Shown piece by piece: positions 1 through 7,623 of a stretch of 64,000 nucleotides of DNA (its first letter is position 1; each line of letters starts with the position of its first letter). The stretch is taken from positions 52,551 through 116,550 of the forward strand of contig NZ_JAHDIU010000010.1 of assembly GCF_019891545.1 (NCBI RefSeq). Direction: 5' to 3'. This DNA comes from Flavobacterium coralii (GTDB taxonomy: Bacteria > Bacteroidota > Bacteroidia > Flavobacteriales > Flavobacteriaceae). The notes below the pieces were generated by a model. That model was not told the origin of the DNA, searched no databases, and saw nothing but the letters and a program-made list of their open reading frames with translations. The translations under genes and the position numbers were made by a program.

Positions 1-368
1 CGATTATAATCCGTACGTTGCCCAATGATGCAGCCAAGCTACACAAAAATTATAGCCATACCAATCCGCCGTATCTTGAAGAGGCCGCTGCGGACTATAT
101 AAGAAGTTTGGGAATAAAGCACCTTTTAATTGACCTGCCAAGCGTTGACAAGGAAAAGGATGAAGGCAGGCTGCTTGCCCATAAAGCATTCTGGAACGTA
201 AAAGATGTTGATGAACTTAATGCCGGTGCGCGGCATGATGCCACGATTACCGAAATGGTATTTGTGCCTGATTCGGTTACGGATGGTGCTTACCTGCTTA
301 ACCTGCAGATAGCTTCGTTTGTGAATGACGCTTCGCCAAGTAAACCTGTTTTATATGCAATAGAATGA
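1..368 (+). CDS. Cyclase family protein (kynurenine formamidase-like), 3' part
   Basis: Only the C-terminal part is in the window; the reading frame is open from the first bases (codons begin at position 3) to the TGA near 368, so the gene starts upstream. The segment H-T-N-P-P followed by L-L-I-D-L-P-S-V-D and then A-H-K-A-F-W is typical of the putative cyclase family (PF04199), metal-dependent hydrolases that include kynurenine formamidase KynB. The true substrate cannot be read from this fragment. It overlaps the next gene by 4 bases, suggesting an operon. A TTG at 18 could be mistaken for a start, but the upstream frame is open and matches the family. Confidence 0.75.
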   Translation, partial: IIIRTLPNDAAKLHKNYSHTNPPYLEEAAADYIRSLGIKHLLIDLPSVDKEKDEGRLLAHKAFWNVKDVDELNAGARHDATITEMVFVPDSVTDGAYLLNLQIASFVNDASPSKPVLYAIE

Positions 369-727
369 AAACATTATTAAAACTTGAAGAATTAGCGCTA
401 TTCGGTTTGGGAATTTACATTTTCAGCCTGCTCGATTTTGAGTGGTGGTGGTTTTTGGCTCTCATACTTACCCCTGATCTTGGTATGCTTGGTTATGCTT
501 TTGGTAACAAAGCAGGCGCGTGGGGCTATAACCTTTTTCATCATACAGGTGTAGCCATTGCTATATATTTAGCAGGGGTTTATCTCGATAATCAAATCTT
601 TATGTTAACAGGCATAATACTGTTCTCCCATTCCCGAATGGACAGGTTTGCCGGTTATGGATTAAAATACGAGCAGGGTTTCAAATTTACCCATTTAGGT
701 AATCTGGATAAGCAGCCTGAAAAATAA
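365..727 (+). CDS. DUF4260-type small membrane protein
   Basis: A 120-residue hydrophobic protein with about three to four membrane segments and the characteristic pieces P-D-L-G-M-L-G-Y, YNLFHH and S-H-S-R-M-D-R near the C-terminus, which match my recollection of the DUF4260 family (function unknown). The ATG overlaps the stop of the cyclase-like gene by 4 bases, implying translational coupling; the next gene begins 7 bases after its stop. Nothing in the sequence indicates a substrate. Confidence 0.7.
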   Translation: MKTLLKLEELALFGLGIYIFSLLDFEWWWFLALILTPDLGMLGYAFGNKAGAWGYNLFHHTGVAIAIYLAGVYLDNQIFMLTGIILFSHSRMDRFAGYGLKYEQGFKFTHLGNLDKQPEK

Positions 728-733
728 TATATC

Positions 734-1096
734 ATGGATATTCAAAATTTTTATGATTACTGCCTTTCCATGAAAGGCGTTACAGAGCATTTTCCTTTTG
801 ATGAAGACACACTTGTCTTTAAAGTGGGCGGTAAAATGTTTGCGCTTACATCTTTAACAGGTTGGGAAAATAATAACCCTTCGGTTAACCTGAAATGCGA
901 ACCCGAACGTGCACTTGAGCTTCGCGCCGAATATGAAGGCATTAACCCGGGTTATCACATGAGCAAGGTGCACTGGAACACGGTTGTCGTAAACAGTGAT
1001 ATTCCATCTGCTTTACTGAAAGAACTTATAAAACACTCCTATGATTTGGTTTTTGTCAGCCTTACCAAAAAGCTACAGGCAGAGATTGGGAGCTGA
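734..1096 (+). CDS. MmcQ/YjbR family protein
   Basis: A 120-residue soluble protein with the features of the MmcQ/YjbR (DUF419) fold: an N-terminal Y-D-Y-C segment followed by K-G-V-T-E-H-F-P-F, a central K-V-G-G-K-M-F-A-L strand, and W-N-T-V-V-V near the end. Members have a double-wing DNA-binding-like fold but their role is mostly unknown. Third gene of a small plus-strand group; it ends one base short of the convergent PAP2 gene, with no terminator visible between them. Confidence 0.8.
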   Translation: MDIQNFYDYCLSMKGVTEHFPFDEDTLVFKVGGKMFALTSLTGWENNNPSVNLKCEPERALELRAEYEGINPGYHMSKVHWNTVVVNSDIPSALLKELIKHSYDLVFVSLTKKLQAEIGS

Positions 1097-1097
1097 T

Positions 1098-1961
1098 TTA
1101 AAATGTCCCTACGACACCTATACTTTCATTACCAAAAGTAAGGTTCCAGGATACTTTTTTCTTGTCGTCAGGGGTGTAGGTTTCTTTTGCCTTTAAGTAT
1201 TTGTCTATACTTTCCACTACAAGTACGCTTAAGCCCATGCCCACGCCAACATCAGAAAGCCAATGCGCGCCGTTCCATACCCTTGAAGCAGGTGTTATAA
1301 GCCCTACTGTATAAATGCCCGCCTTAACCCACGGGTTTTTAAACTGCTTACCAATAGCATAGGCTGTCGTAAAGCTGAGCATGGCATGGCCCGAAGGAAA
1401 GGAATGGTCGCCTGCATTGCTGGAGAATGGGCTAAAATGAAAAGGGCCACGCTCTTTGTCCGGCCTTGACCTTCCTGCTATATTTTTTATAGCTGTCTGC
1501 ATAACGCCTGATGTTACTGCAGAAGAGAAAAGCAATACACCTGTTTTCCTGAACTTTTCATTATCAGTTATAACCCCAAAAAGATATACCGAACCTGTTA
1601 TGGCATAATTGTAGCCAGGGCTTCCCATAGACCAGCCAATATCGTTAAGTGTTTCGGGCATATCTTCTTTCTGCCTTCTCATAAAGCTGCTTGTTTCCCT
1701 GTCAGAAGCAAAAAGAATGGCGCTTCCCGCTGCAAAGCCGCCTATGGTTGCCAGGTCATCTTTCTTCCAGCGCAAAGGGCCGGTATAAACATGTATAACA
1801 CCGCCACCCATGTAAAAAGCATCCTGCTTTAAACGTTGCCATATAGTAGTTTTGTTACTGATACTGTCTGCTACTCTAATCGTGTCCTGTGCAGCTGCGC
1901 TAAAAACTGAAAAAAGCAGGGTTGCCCCTGCTGTAATTGTTTTAAGTATATATCTGTTCAT
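1098..1961 (-). CDS. PAP2 superfamily phosphatase, exported
   Basis: Membrane-associated or periplasmic acid phosphatase of the PAP2 type, which dephosphorylates lipid phosphates such as phosphatidate or undecaprenyl diphosphate. The three family motifs are present in order: a G-R-S-R-P-D motif, then F-P-S-G-H-A-M with the catalytic His, then S-R-V-W-N-G-A-H-W-L-S-D with the second His. I place the start at the ATG at 1961 (MNRYILK), 12 codons inside the longest frame, because it gives a clean signal peptide ending A-A-A-Q; the protein is then 287 residues. Exact substrate unknown. A second, shorter PAP2 protein lies at 20558-21172. Confidence 0.85.
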   Translation of the reverse strand: MNRYILKTITAGATLLFSVFSAAAQDTIRVADSISNKTTIWQRLKQDAFYMGGGVIHVYTGPLRWKKDDLATIGGFAAGSAILFASDRETSSFMRRQKEDMPETLNDIGWSMGSPGYNYAITGSVYLFGVITDNEKFRKTGVLLFSSAVTSGVMQTAIKNIAGRSRPDKERGPFHFSPFSSNAGDHSFPSGHAMLSFTTAYAIGKQFKNPWVKAGIYTVGLITPASRVWNGAHWLSDVGVGMGLSVLVVESIDKYLKAKETYTPDDKKKVSWNLTFGNESIGVVGTF

Positions 1962-2012
1962 TATAAAAGCCTTTATCGTGTAGTAAATATACGACAAAAA
2001 CCTATATTGAAA

Positions 2013-3113
2013 TTACATTACGCTTTTCTGCTTTTCAGAAAAAGCATCCGCCTGCATTTGCAGCAGCTCTTTTGCTTTATCTTTCTTGTAATTGTACAAT
2101 TCCCTATCCTGCCTTATTTCGGCGTAAACATCGTCATAAATGCCTGCATCTGTAGTACGCATCAGCTCGCGTTGGTAAGTGTTTTGCAGCAGGTTGGTTT
2201 TAAGGGCTGTTTCCGCATCTTCCAGCTTAAAGTCATATTCACTCTTAGGCGACAGCAACTTAGCTATTATAGGCGAAGTTTCTATGGCGAGGAACAGCAG
2301 CATGATAAAGAATGATGGAAGGAAAGGCAGCTTGTTAAGTGCATTTATCCGCGCCATAAGCCCGTCAAAATTATCTATAACAGGTTGTGTTTCGTCAATT
2401 TTTTTGTTCAGCCCCGCTTCAAGTGTTGCAGCTTCTTTTTCTTTAGCGGCTATTTTAGCAAGATTGTTTTTGCGTAGTGTGTCAAGCTGCGCCAATGCAA
2501 CATCGTGCTTTTCGCGCTTTTCTTTATAAACAGGCCCTTTGCCCAGCTTCATGGTGCCTTTTGTGCCTTCGGCTTCGGTAATATAAGTAGTATACAGGCT
2601 GTTTACTTCTTTTTCCTTATTGGCTATTTCAGCCTTAAGGCTGTCAATGGTGGCTTTGTTTCGATTTAAATCTCCGGCATAATAATCAGAAACCTGCTTT
2701 TTATTTGCCATTGCCAGTTCATTTTTTTCCTTCAGTAATACGGTGTCAATTTCTTTCTGGAAAATTTTTATTTCTAGAGGCTTGGAAATTACAATGGCAA
2801 TGATAACCGCAAGGATAATACGCGGAGTAGCCTGAAGCAGTTCCTGGCCAAAGCGTTCACGCTTCCTGATCGTGGAAACGATAAACCTGTCGAGATTAAA
2901 AATGAGGAGCCCCCACAGCAACCCGAAAAAGGCTGCGGTATAAACATTGTCAAAAACCGTGTAGAGTGCATAAGAGGCGGCAAGCCATGCCATTAATGCT
3001 GTAAAGAAAACAGTAGCGCCAATACCGGCATATTTGTTTTGTTCTCCGTCAGAGCAGCCTTCAATGATGGCTTTATCTGCACCGGAGCAGGTAATAAAAA
3101 AACGCTTAAGCAT
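2013..3113 (-). CDS. DUF4407 domain membrane protein
   Basis: A 366-residue protein with an N-terminal C-S-G-A segment, two membrane helices at about residues 33-75, a third around 85-110, a long charged coiled-coil region (about 120-245) rich in K, E and A, and a fourth membrane helix around 265-285 followed by a charged tail. This architecture fits the DUF4407 family common in Bacteroidota; function unknown. A TATATTTG -7 box lies about 30 bases upstream of the start, and the gene appears to be transcribed alone. Confidence 0.8.
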   Translation of the reverse strand: MLKRFFITCSGADKAIIEGCSDGEQNKYAGIGATVFFTALMAWLAASYALYTVFDNVYTAAFFGLLWGLLIFNLDRFIVSTIRKRERFGQELLQATPRIILAVIIAIVISKPLEIKIFQKEIDTVLLKEKNELAMANKKQVSDYYAGDLNRNKATIDSLKAEIANKEKEVNSLYTTYITEAEGTKGTMKLGKGPVYKEKREKHDVALAQLDTLRKNNLAKIAAKEKEAATLEAGLNKKIDETQPVIDNFDGLMARINALNKLPFLPSFFIMLLFLAIETSPIIAKLLSPKSEYDFKLEDAETALKTNLLQNTYQRELMRTTDAGIYDDVYAEIRQDRELYNYKKDKAKELLQMQADAFSEKQKSVM

Positions 3114-3141
3114 GATGATTGATTTTGATTGATGATTACCA

Positions 3142-3149
3142 CAAATATA
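3142..3149 (-). promoter_or_regulatory. -7 promoter box of the DUF4407 gene
   Basis: The minus strand reads TATATTTG, a perfect match to the Bacteroidota TAnnTTTG -7 element, placed about 29 bases before the ATG at 3113. No clear TTG was found at the -33 position. Confidence 0.55.
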
Positions 3150-3198
3150 ACGCGTTTTTACTGTTGATGTTGTAATTGTTTGATATAATTGTGTTTAA

Positions 3199-3226
3199 CA
3201 AAAAAATCCGCCACAAGGGGCGGATT
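3199..3226 (-). terminator. Intrinsic terminator of the blaI/M56 operon
   Basis: Read on the minus strand, an 8-bp stem AATCCGCC/GGCGGATT with a 6-base loop is followed by a run of T (3200-3206), just after the stop of the M56 peptidase gene at 3232. Confidence 0.8.
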
Positions 3227-3231
3227 GAGTT

Positions 3232-4911
3232 TTAGTTCTTAATGTTTATTGAAATTGGGAGGTTAAAGCCTACCCGCACCGGTTTTTCTTTAACTTCGCC
3301 GGGTATCCATTTTCCGCCTGTTTGTTTGATAACCGATATTACGTTTGCACTAAGCTCTTCGTTGGGAGAGCGCATTATTTTTATATCGGATACACTGCCG
3401 TCAACTTCTACAACAAAGCTCACATAAATACGATGGGTACCATCAGGCAGTTTTGGTAACATCAGGTTTTTATTTATGAACTCATAAAACCCGGCAAGCC
3501 CTTTACCTTCAAAATTGGGTTGTATGGTAACTTCATTTCCCTTATATATAAGGTTATCCTCATTTCCCATTTTAGAAGTGATATTACCGCTTATACTTGT
3601 CGGGTTAACACCCGGCTTTTCTTTTATATAATCAATTTTTTTAGCTTCTTTGCCATTTTCGTCCACATAGGTAACAGTAAGCTTCCGGTACTTTGCATCA
3701 GGATCCCAGTCTGCAATACCGGATTTTTTTTCGTTAAGCTGCTTCATTTCTACTTCGCTTACCATTTCATTTTCAATTTTCCTTATTCTTTCCGGGGCTA
3801 TATCTTTAATCTCCTTAATGAATACTTCAGATAGCTGCGGTTTTGCAGCAGCATCTTTCTTCACAACATCTTTAATAGTTACATGCCTGTTGTTATCATC
3901 GGTATATTTTACTGTAACAATGCCAAACTCTTTATAATTGCCGTCGTACTTACCCGGGTTGGCCTTTTTAATAGAGTCGTGTTCCTTTTGTGTAATGCTT
4001 TTCACTTCAATGCTCCTTACCTGTTTAGAAGGTATATCGGCAAGCTTTTGCTGTGCAATAACTTCTTCGGTACACATAAGCCCAAGCATGAGTGCTACTA
4101 CTGGTGCAAGTCCTGCTTTAAGTACATAAGCTTTTGTTTTGTTTGTGGTTTTTGTCATCATCTGTAATCGTTTTTTAGTTATAGAAAAGTTGAGGTTGCT
4201 TGCCAGTGCAAGCGTGGCTCCCGATGCTTTTTGAAGCAACAGGTTTTGGTAATAAGCAGCGTTACTGGTAGTGTGTACTACCTGCTCATCTGCAAGGAAT
4301 TCATGATTTAGCCGGATGGATCGCCCGTAGAGGTAGAATAATGGATTGAACCAAAAAATGGTTTTAAGCAGTTCAATGAATAATATATCAAGTGTATGGC
4401 GTTGCCTTACGTGGGTAAGCTCATGGGTGTAGAGTTCTTCTTCTATAAGTCCGTTCTCATATTCTTCGCGGCTCACAAAAATGTAATTTAAAAACGTATG
4501 CGGCAGTACCCTTTCATTAAGTAACACCAGTTTTGCGGCACCAAATGGTATTTTGGTATTCTTCCTGATTTTTCTGAGGAAGCTGTTTATGTTGATAGCA
4601 AACCTGATAAAGAAAATAAGTGTTATAGAAAGATAAGCAATTATAATTAGTAGTGGGAGCATGCTTTCCTCCGGTTGTTCTTGTGGGGATACTATAGCGG
4701 CTGTAGTTCCTGCATCCTGAAAACTAACAGGAATAGCCTCTGCCTCTACATAAACGGGAATGGTTATCAATGGCAGTACCAGCGAAAAGGCAAGCGCAAA
4801 CAACAGGTAAAAGCGATTGAACCGGTGCATCTTTTCACGCTCAAGCGCCAGGTGGTACAGTACAAGCAATACCAGCAGGCTTATTGCCGATTTAATTATG
4901 TAAGCTGTCAT
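3232..4911 (-). CDS. BlaR1-like M56 metallopeptidase with TonB C-terminal domain
   Basis: A 559-residue integral membrane protein. Three N-terminal membrane helices (about residues 5-23, 32-52 and 85-107) precede a zinc peptidase domain with H163-E164-L-T-H167 and a downstream H203-E204-F-L-A-D-E, the M56 (BlaR1/MecR1) arrangement. A fourth helix follows at about 255-280, then a charged periplasmic stretch and, from about 465, a TonB C-terminal domain resembling that of the TonB protein at 53959-54792 (shared V-S-F-V-V-E-x-D-G-S and P-I-S/T-I-N-I). It overlaps the BlaI-like repressor gene by 4 bases, so it probably senses an envelope signal and cleaves or triggers inactivation of that repressor. 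No beta-lactamase gene is nearby, so the signal and target genes are unknown. Confidence 0.88.
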   Translation of the reverse strand: MTAYIIKSAISLLVLLVLYHLALEREKMHRFNRFYLLFALAFSLVLPLITIPVYVEAEAIPVSFQDAGTTAAIVSPQEQPEESMLPLLIIIAYLSITLIFFIRFAININSFLRKIRKNTKIPFGAAKLVLLNERVLPHTFLNYIFVSREEYENGLIEEELYTHELTHVRQRHTLDILFIELLKTIFWFNPLFYLYGRSIRLNHEFLADEQVVHTTSNAAYYQNLLLQKASGATLALASNLNFSITKKRLQMMTKTTNKTKAYVLKAGLAPVVALMLGLMCTEEVIAQQKLADIPSKQVRSIEVKSITQKEHDSIKKANPGKYDGNYKEFGIVTVKYTDDNNRHVTIKDVVKKDAAAKPQLSEVFIKEIKDIAPERIRKIENEMVSEVEMKQLNEKKSGIADWDPDAKYRKLTVTYVDENGKEAKKIDYIKEKPGVNPTSISGNITSKMGNEDNLIYKGNEVTIQPNFEGKGLAGFYEFINKNLMLPKLPDGTHRIYVSFVVEVDGSVSDIKIMRSPNEELSANVISVIKQTGGKWIPGEVKEKPVRVGFNLPISINIKN

Positions 4912-5279
4912 TGTTTTTTCTTTTCCAGTTCTCTGTCTATCACACTGCGGAGTTCTTCAAGTTCCTGTGCCGAAAGGTTGGTTTCTTTGGTAAAGAAAGA
5001 AGCAAACTGTGCGGCAGAGTTATTAAAGAAGCTTTTAATCATTCCGTTTACCTGCTTGCTGAAGTAATCAGATTTTTTTACCAACGGGTAATATTCACGG
5101 CTTTTACCATACTCGGTATATCCCACAAAACCTTTTTCGGTCATGCGTTTAAGCAATGTTGCCACAGTGGTTGTTGCAGGCTTAGGTTCGGGGAACATAT
5201 CCAGCAGGTCTTTCATAAATGCTTTTTCCTGTTTCCACAGGTATTGCATTAGCTGCTCTTCGGTTTTAGTTAATTGCAT
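4908..5279 (-). CDS. BlaI/MecI/CopY-type transcriptional repressor
   Basis: A 123-residue winged-helix protein beginning L-T-K-T-E-E-Q-L-M-Q-Y-L-W, with the helix-turn-helix region A-T-T-T-V-A-T-L-L-K-R-M and wing G-Y-T-E-Y-G-K-S-R-E-Y-Y-P-L, followed by a C-terminal dimerisation helix. All fit the BlaI/MecI family. First gene of a two-gene operon with the M56 peptidase (4-base overlap). A perfect palindrome TTCTACAAATGTAGAA covers its own -7 box, so autorepression is likely. Directly regulated genes other than this operon are not visible in the window. Confidence 0.9.
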   Translation of the reverse strand: MQLTKTEEQLMQYLWKQEKAFMKDLLDMFPEPKPATTTVATLLKRMTEKGFVGYTEYGKSREYYPLVKKSDYFSKQVNGMIKSFFNNSAAQFASFFTKETNLSAQELEELRSVIDRELEKKKQ

Positions 5280-5280
5280 C

Positions 5281-5316
5281 TTCTACGATTTTAGAATTGT
5301 TTCTACAAATGTAGAA
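5281..5316. promoter_or_regulatory. Probable BlaI-type operator pair over the promoter
   Basis: The stretch at 5301-5316 is a perfect 16-base palindrome TTCTACAAATGTAGAA containing the TACAnnTGTA core known for BlaI/MecI repressors. A second, imperfect copy with TTCTA/TAGAA arms lies at 5281-5296, exactly 20 bases away (about two helical turns). The minus-strand TACATTTG -7 box (5306-5313) is inside the perfect palindrome, so repressor binding would block transcription. Only the sequence pattern is seen; binding by the adjacent repressor is inferred. Confidence 0.75.
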
Positions 5317-5387
5317 TAAAAAATTAAAAAAACAATTTTTCAGGAAGATAAATTCTTTATAAAAAGCTGATTACAAGTTTTTAGTTG

Positions 5388-6095
5388 CTATTTAAGCCAT
5401 GAAATATCGGTGCCGGCAGCTATTTCTTCGGCTGGTTTTCCCTGCCTGAAAAGCCTTGCGGGCAGGTCTCCCTTCAGTATAATGGTACTGCCGTTTACGT
5501 CGAGCCAACTGCCTTCCCTTAGTCCGAGTACAGGTTGTGTGTTAAACTGGTGAAACTCGTTTATCCTTGTTTCGCGCGTTTCGCCCATGTGGGTAGAGCC
5601 GGGAACAGGATCTAAATAATGCGGGTTAATATTAAAAGGTACTACACCTAATGTAAGGAAGCTGGGTGGGTAGATGATGGGCATGTCATTAGTAGTTTGC
5701 ATGGTAAGCCCGCAAATATTGCTGCCCGCACTGGTGCCAAGATAAGGAGTCCCTGCCTTTACAGCTTTTTCTATTGCTGCCATAGCGCCTGTTTTATACA
5801 GTTGCGAAACCAGCAGGAAGGTATTACCACCTCCGGTAAAGATAGCTTCGGCATTTGCAATTGCTGCTGTGGCGTCTTCATACTCGTGCAACCCGGTAAC
5901 GCTTATGCCCATTGGAGCAAAGGTTTCGGCTACCTTTTTCGTGTAGTCGTAATGGCTGATGCCGCCCGGGCGTGCATAAGGCACAAACAGCAATGATTTG
6001 CAGTTGCTGAAATAATTACTTAATGTTGGCAATAAATAATCGAGGTAGGTGCCGCCGTGCAAAGTAGAGGTACTTGCAATAATAATTTTTTTCAT
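5388..6095 (-). CDS. pepE: Dipeptidase E (peptidase S51)
   Basis: A 235-residue cytoplasmic protein close in length to E. coli PepE (229), an aspartyl dipeptidase that cleaves N-terminal Asp-X dipeptides. Seen: F-T-G-G-G-N-T-F around residues 87-93 and the nucleophile motif G-T-S122-A-G-S-N, with the conserved P-H-Y-L-D-P and H-M-G-E-T-R-E-T-R segments. The gene stands alone between the blaI operon and the divergent paralog pair. The start ATG at 6095 leads directly into the first beta strand K-K-I-I-I-A-S-T. Confidence 0.88.
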   Translation of the reverse strand: MKKIIIASTSTLHGGTYLDYLLPTLSNYFSNCKSLLFVPYARPGGISHYDYTKKVAETFAPMGISVTGLHEYEDATAAIANAEAIFTGGGNTFLLVSQLYKTGAMAAIEKAVKAGTPYLGTSAGSNICGLTMQTTNDMPIIYPPSFLTLGVVPFNINPHYLDPVPGSTHMGETRETRINEFHQFNTQPVLGLREGSWLDVNGSTIILKGDLPARLFRQGKPAEEIAAGTDISWLK

Positions 6096-6197
6096 CCGTT
6101 AATTATTCTTGTAAGAAAAGGTAAAGTTACGCCATTTAATGCAGCTATGACTGCTGTAAAGCGCCCTTTTTGAACATCACCTTAAAAACCAACCGCT

Positions 6198-6921
6198 TTG
6201 AAAGAAGCTCTCTTTATTATTGCACTTGTTTGCTGCTCACTTACGGCTGCCGCACAAGGGCAGATGCTTAAAGGTAAAGTTACTTCGGCATTTGAAGATA
6301 CAGGAGGCGTATATGTTATTAACCGCAATACCGAAGCAGATACCACTACAGACGCTCAGGGCTATTTTACCCTGCCTGCACGTACAGGAGATACACTTGT
6401 TTTTGCATCCGAACGATTTGAAAAATTCCGATGTGTTGTAACAGAAGAAGATATGCAACATTCTTTAAGGGTAATGCTTAAACCAAAGGTGGAGGAGCTT
6501 AAAGAACTGGTTATTAATGATTACAGCCATATCAACGAGGAATCTTTAGGACTGGTGCCTGAAGGGCAGAAGCAATACTCGCCTGCAGAGCACCGCTTAG
6601 CTACCGCTTCTTATTCTAAAATGAACCCTATGGGGCTCGACCCTGTTATCAACTGGATATCTGGCCGGACTGCCATGCTGAAGAAAGCGTTTGAAGCAGA
6701 AAAGAAAGAAAACATCATCCAGAATATTGAGAACATTTACAATGATGAAGAAATAATTACTAAATTTAATATACCGCCTGATTATGTAAAAGGTTTCCTG
6801 TATTATGCCGCGGATAATAAGTATCTTGCCGATGCACTTAAAGCCGGCAACAAAAAGGATAGCCTTTTTAATGGCCGGGCTTGCTGAAAACTATTTAAAA
6901 TTACTGAATGATGAAAAATAA
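6198..6921 (+). pseudogene. Secreted CarboxypepD_reg-like protein, copy 1, frameshifted near its end
   Basis: Starts at TTG 6198, the only possible start because an in-frame TAA lies at 6183, and opens with a signal peptide ending A-A-A-Q. About residues 20-95 look like a carboxypeptidase-D regulatory-like beta domain; then follow S-L-G-L-V-P-E-G-Q-K-Q-Y and an S-G-R-T segment shared with the next gene. As read, the frame stops at 6887 (229 residues) with an unrelated tail. Dropping one A from the A5 run at 6852-6856 restores a C-terminus (R-I-A-F-L-M-A-G-L-A-E-N-Y-L-K-L) that matches the paralog, ending at TAA 6919-6921 with 240 residues against 237. It would then overlap the next start by 14 bases. 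A mutation, a sequencing slip in the homopolymer or a programmed +1 shift would all look the same here. Function unknown. Confidence 0.75.
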
Positions 6922-7621
6922 GCTGCTGCTGTTGTTTTTAAGTTTCTTTGCCGCCTTTGCCTCTGCACAGGAAAGGCAGATGTTCTCCGGCAAAGTGCTT
7001 CTTGATAACGTCGGCCTTAATGATGTTTATATCATAAATGCATCGGCACAGGCCGAAACCAAAACCAATACGTCAGGCTCATTTACCATAGTGGCGCAGC
7101 CGGGAGATAAACTGGTGGTGTATAGCCCCAGGATAACCAAAAGGGAATTTGTTTTAAATGAAGACTCATTTAAAAAGCAGCCATTTATTATTACAGTAAA
7201 CGCGCAGGCATATGAACTTAATGAGGTGGTAATGGATAAAGACAGGAGTATAGATGCAGAGTCGCTGGGTATAGTTCCGGAAGGACAAAAGCAATATACG
7301 CCTGCCGAACGCAGGGTTTTTACCGCTACAAGCGGCCTTTTAGACCCTATTATAAATGCCATTAGCGGCAGGACAAAAAGGCTAAAAAAAGAGGTTGAGG
7401 TTGAAAGGAAACAGATGCTTTTAGAGGATGTAAAATATGTTATTAAGGAAGATGAGATAATAAATGACCTTAAAATACCGGCAGAGTATGTAGAAGGCTT
7501 TTTGTTTTATGCTATAGAAAACCCGAAGTTTAAAGAAGCCTTTCAGGATAAGAACTACAAACTGGCACGCTTTGTTATGAATGGCCTTGCACCGGAATAC
7601 CTTAAGCTTATTGCTGAATAA
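6908..7621 (+). CDS. Secreted CarboxypepD_reg-like protein, copy 2
   Basis: A 237-residue paralog of the preceding gene. It has a signal peptide ending F-A-S-A-Q, an N-terminal beta domain resembling the carboxypeptidase-D regulatory-like fold found on many Bacteroidota envelope proteins, then the shared segment S-L-G-I-V-P-E-G-Q-K-Q-Y-T-P-A-E, an S-G-R-T-K-R-L-K-K-E helix and an alpha-helical C-terminus ending N-G-L-A-P-E-Y-L-K-L-I. Probably periplasmic. I do not recognise a function. It follows copy 1 in what is probably one transcript and converges on dnaG with 2 bases between stops. Confidence 0.8.
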   Translation: MMKNKLLLLFLSFFAAFASAQERQMFSGKVLLDNVGLNDVYIINASAQAETKTNTSGSFTIVAQPGDKLVVYSPRITKREFVLNEDSFKKQPFIITVNAQAYELNEVVMDKDRSIDAESLGIVPEGQKQYTPAERRVFTATSGLLDPIINAISGRTKRLKKEVEVERKQMLLEDVKYVIKEDEIINDLKIPAEYVEGFLFYAIENPKFKEAFQDKNYKLARFVMNGLAPEYLKLIAE

Positions 7622-7623
7622 TA

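Noticed and set aside
1-368. The TTG at 18 as the start of a complete short gene
   Set aside because: The frame is open to the window edge and the upstream residues fit the cyclase family, so the gene is simply cut by the window.
3232-5279. The BlaI/BlaR1-like pair as a beta-lactam resistance locus
   Set aside because: No beta-lactamase or mecA-like gene is nearby, and the sensor end of the peptidase is TonB-like, not penicillin-binding.
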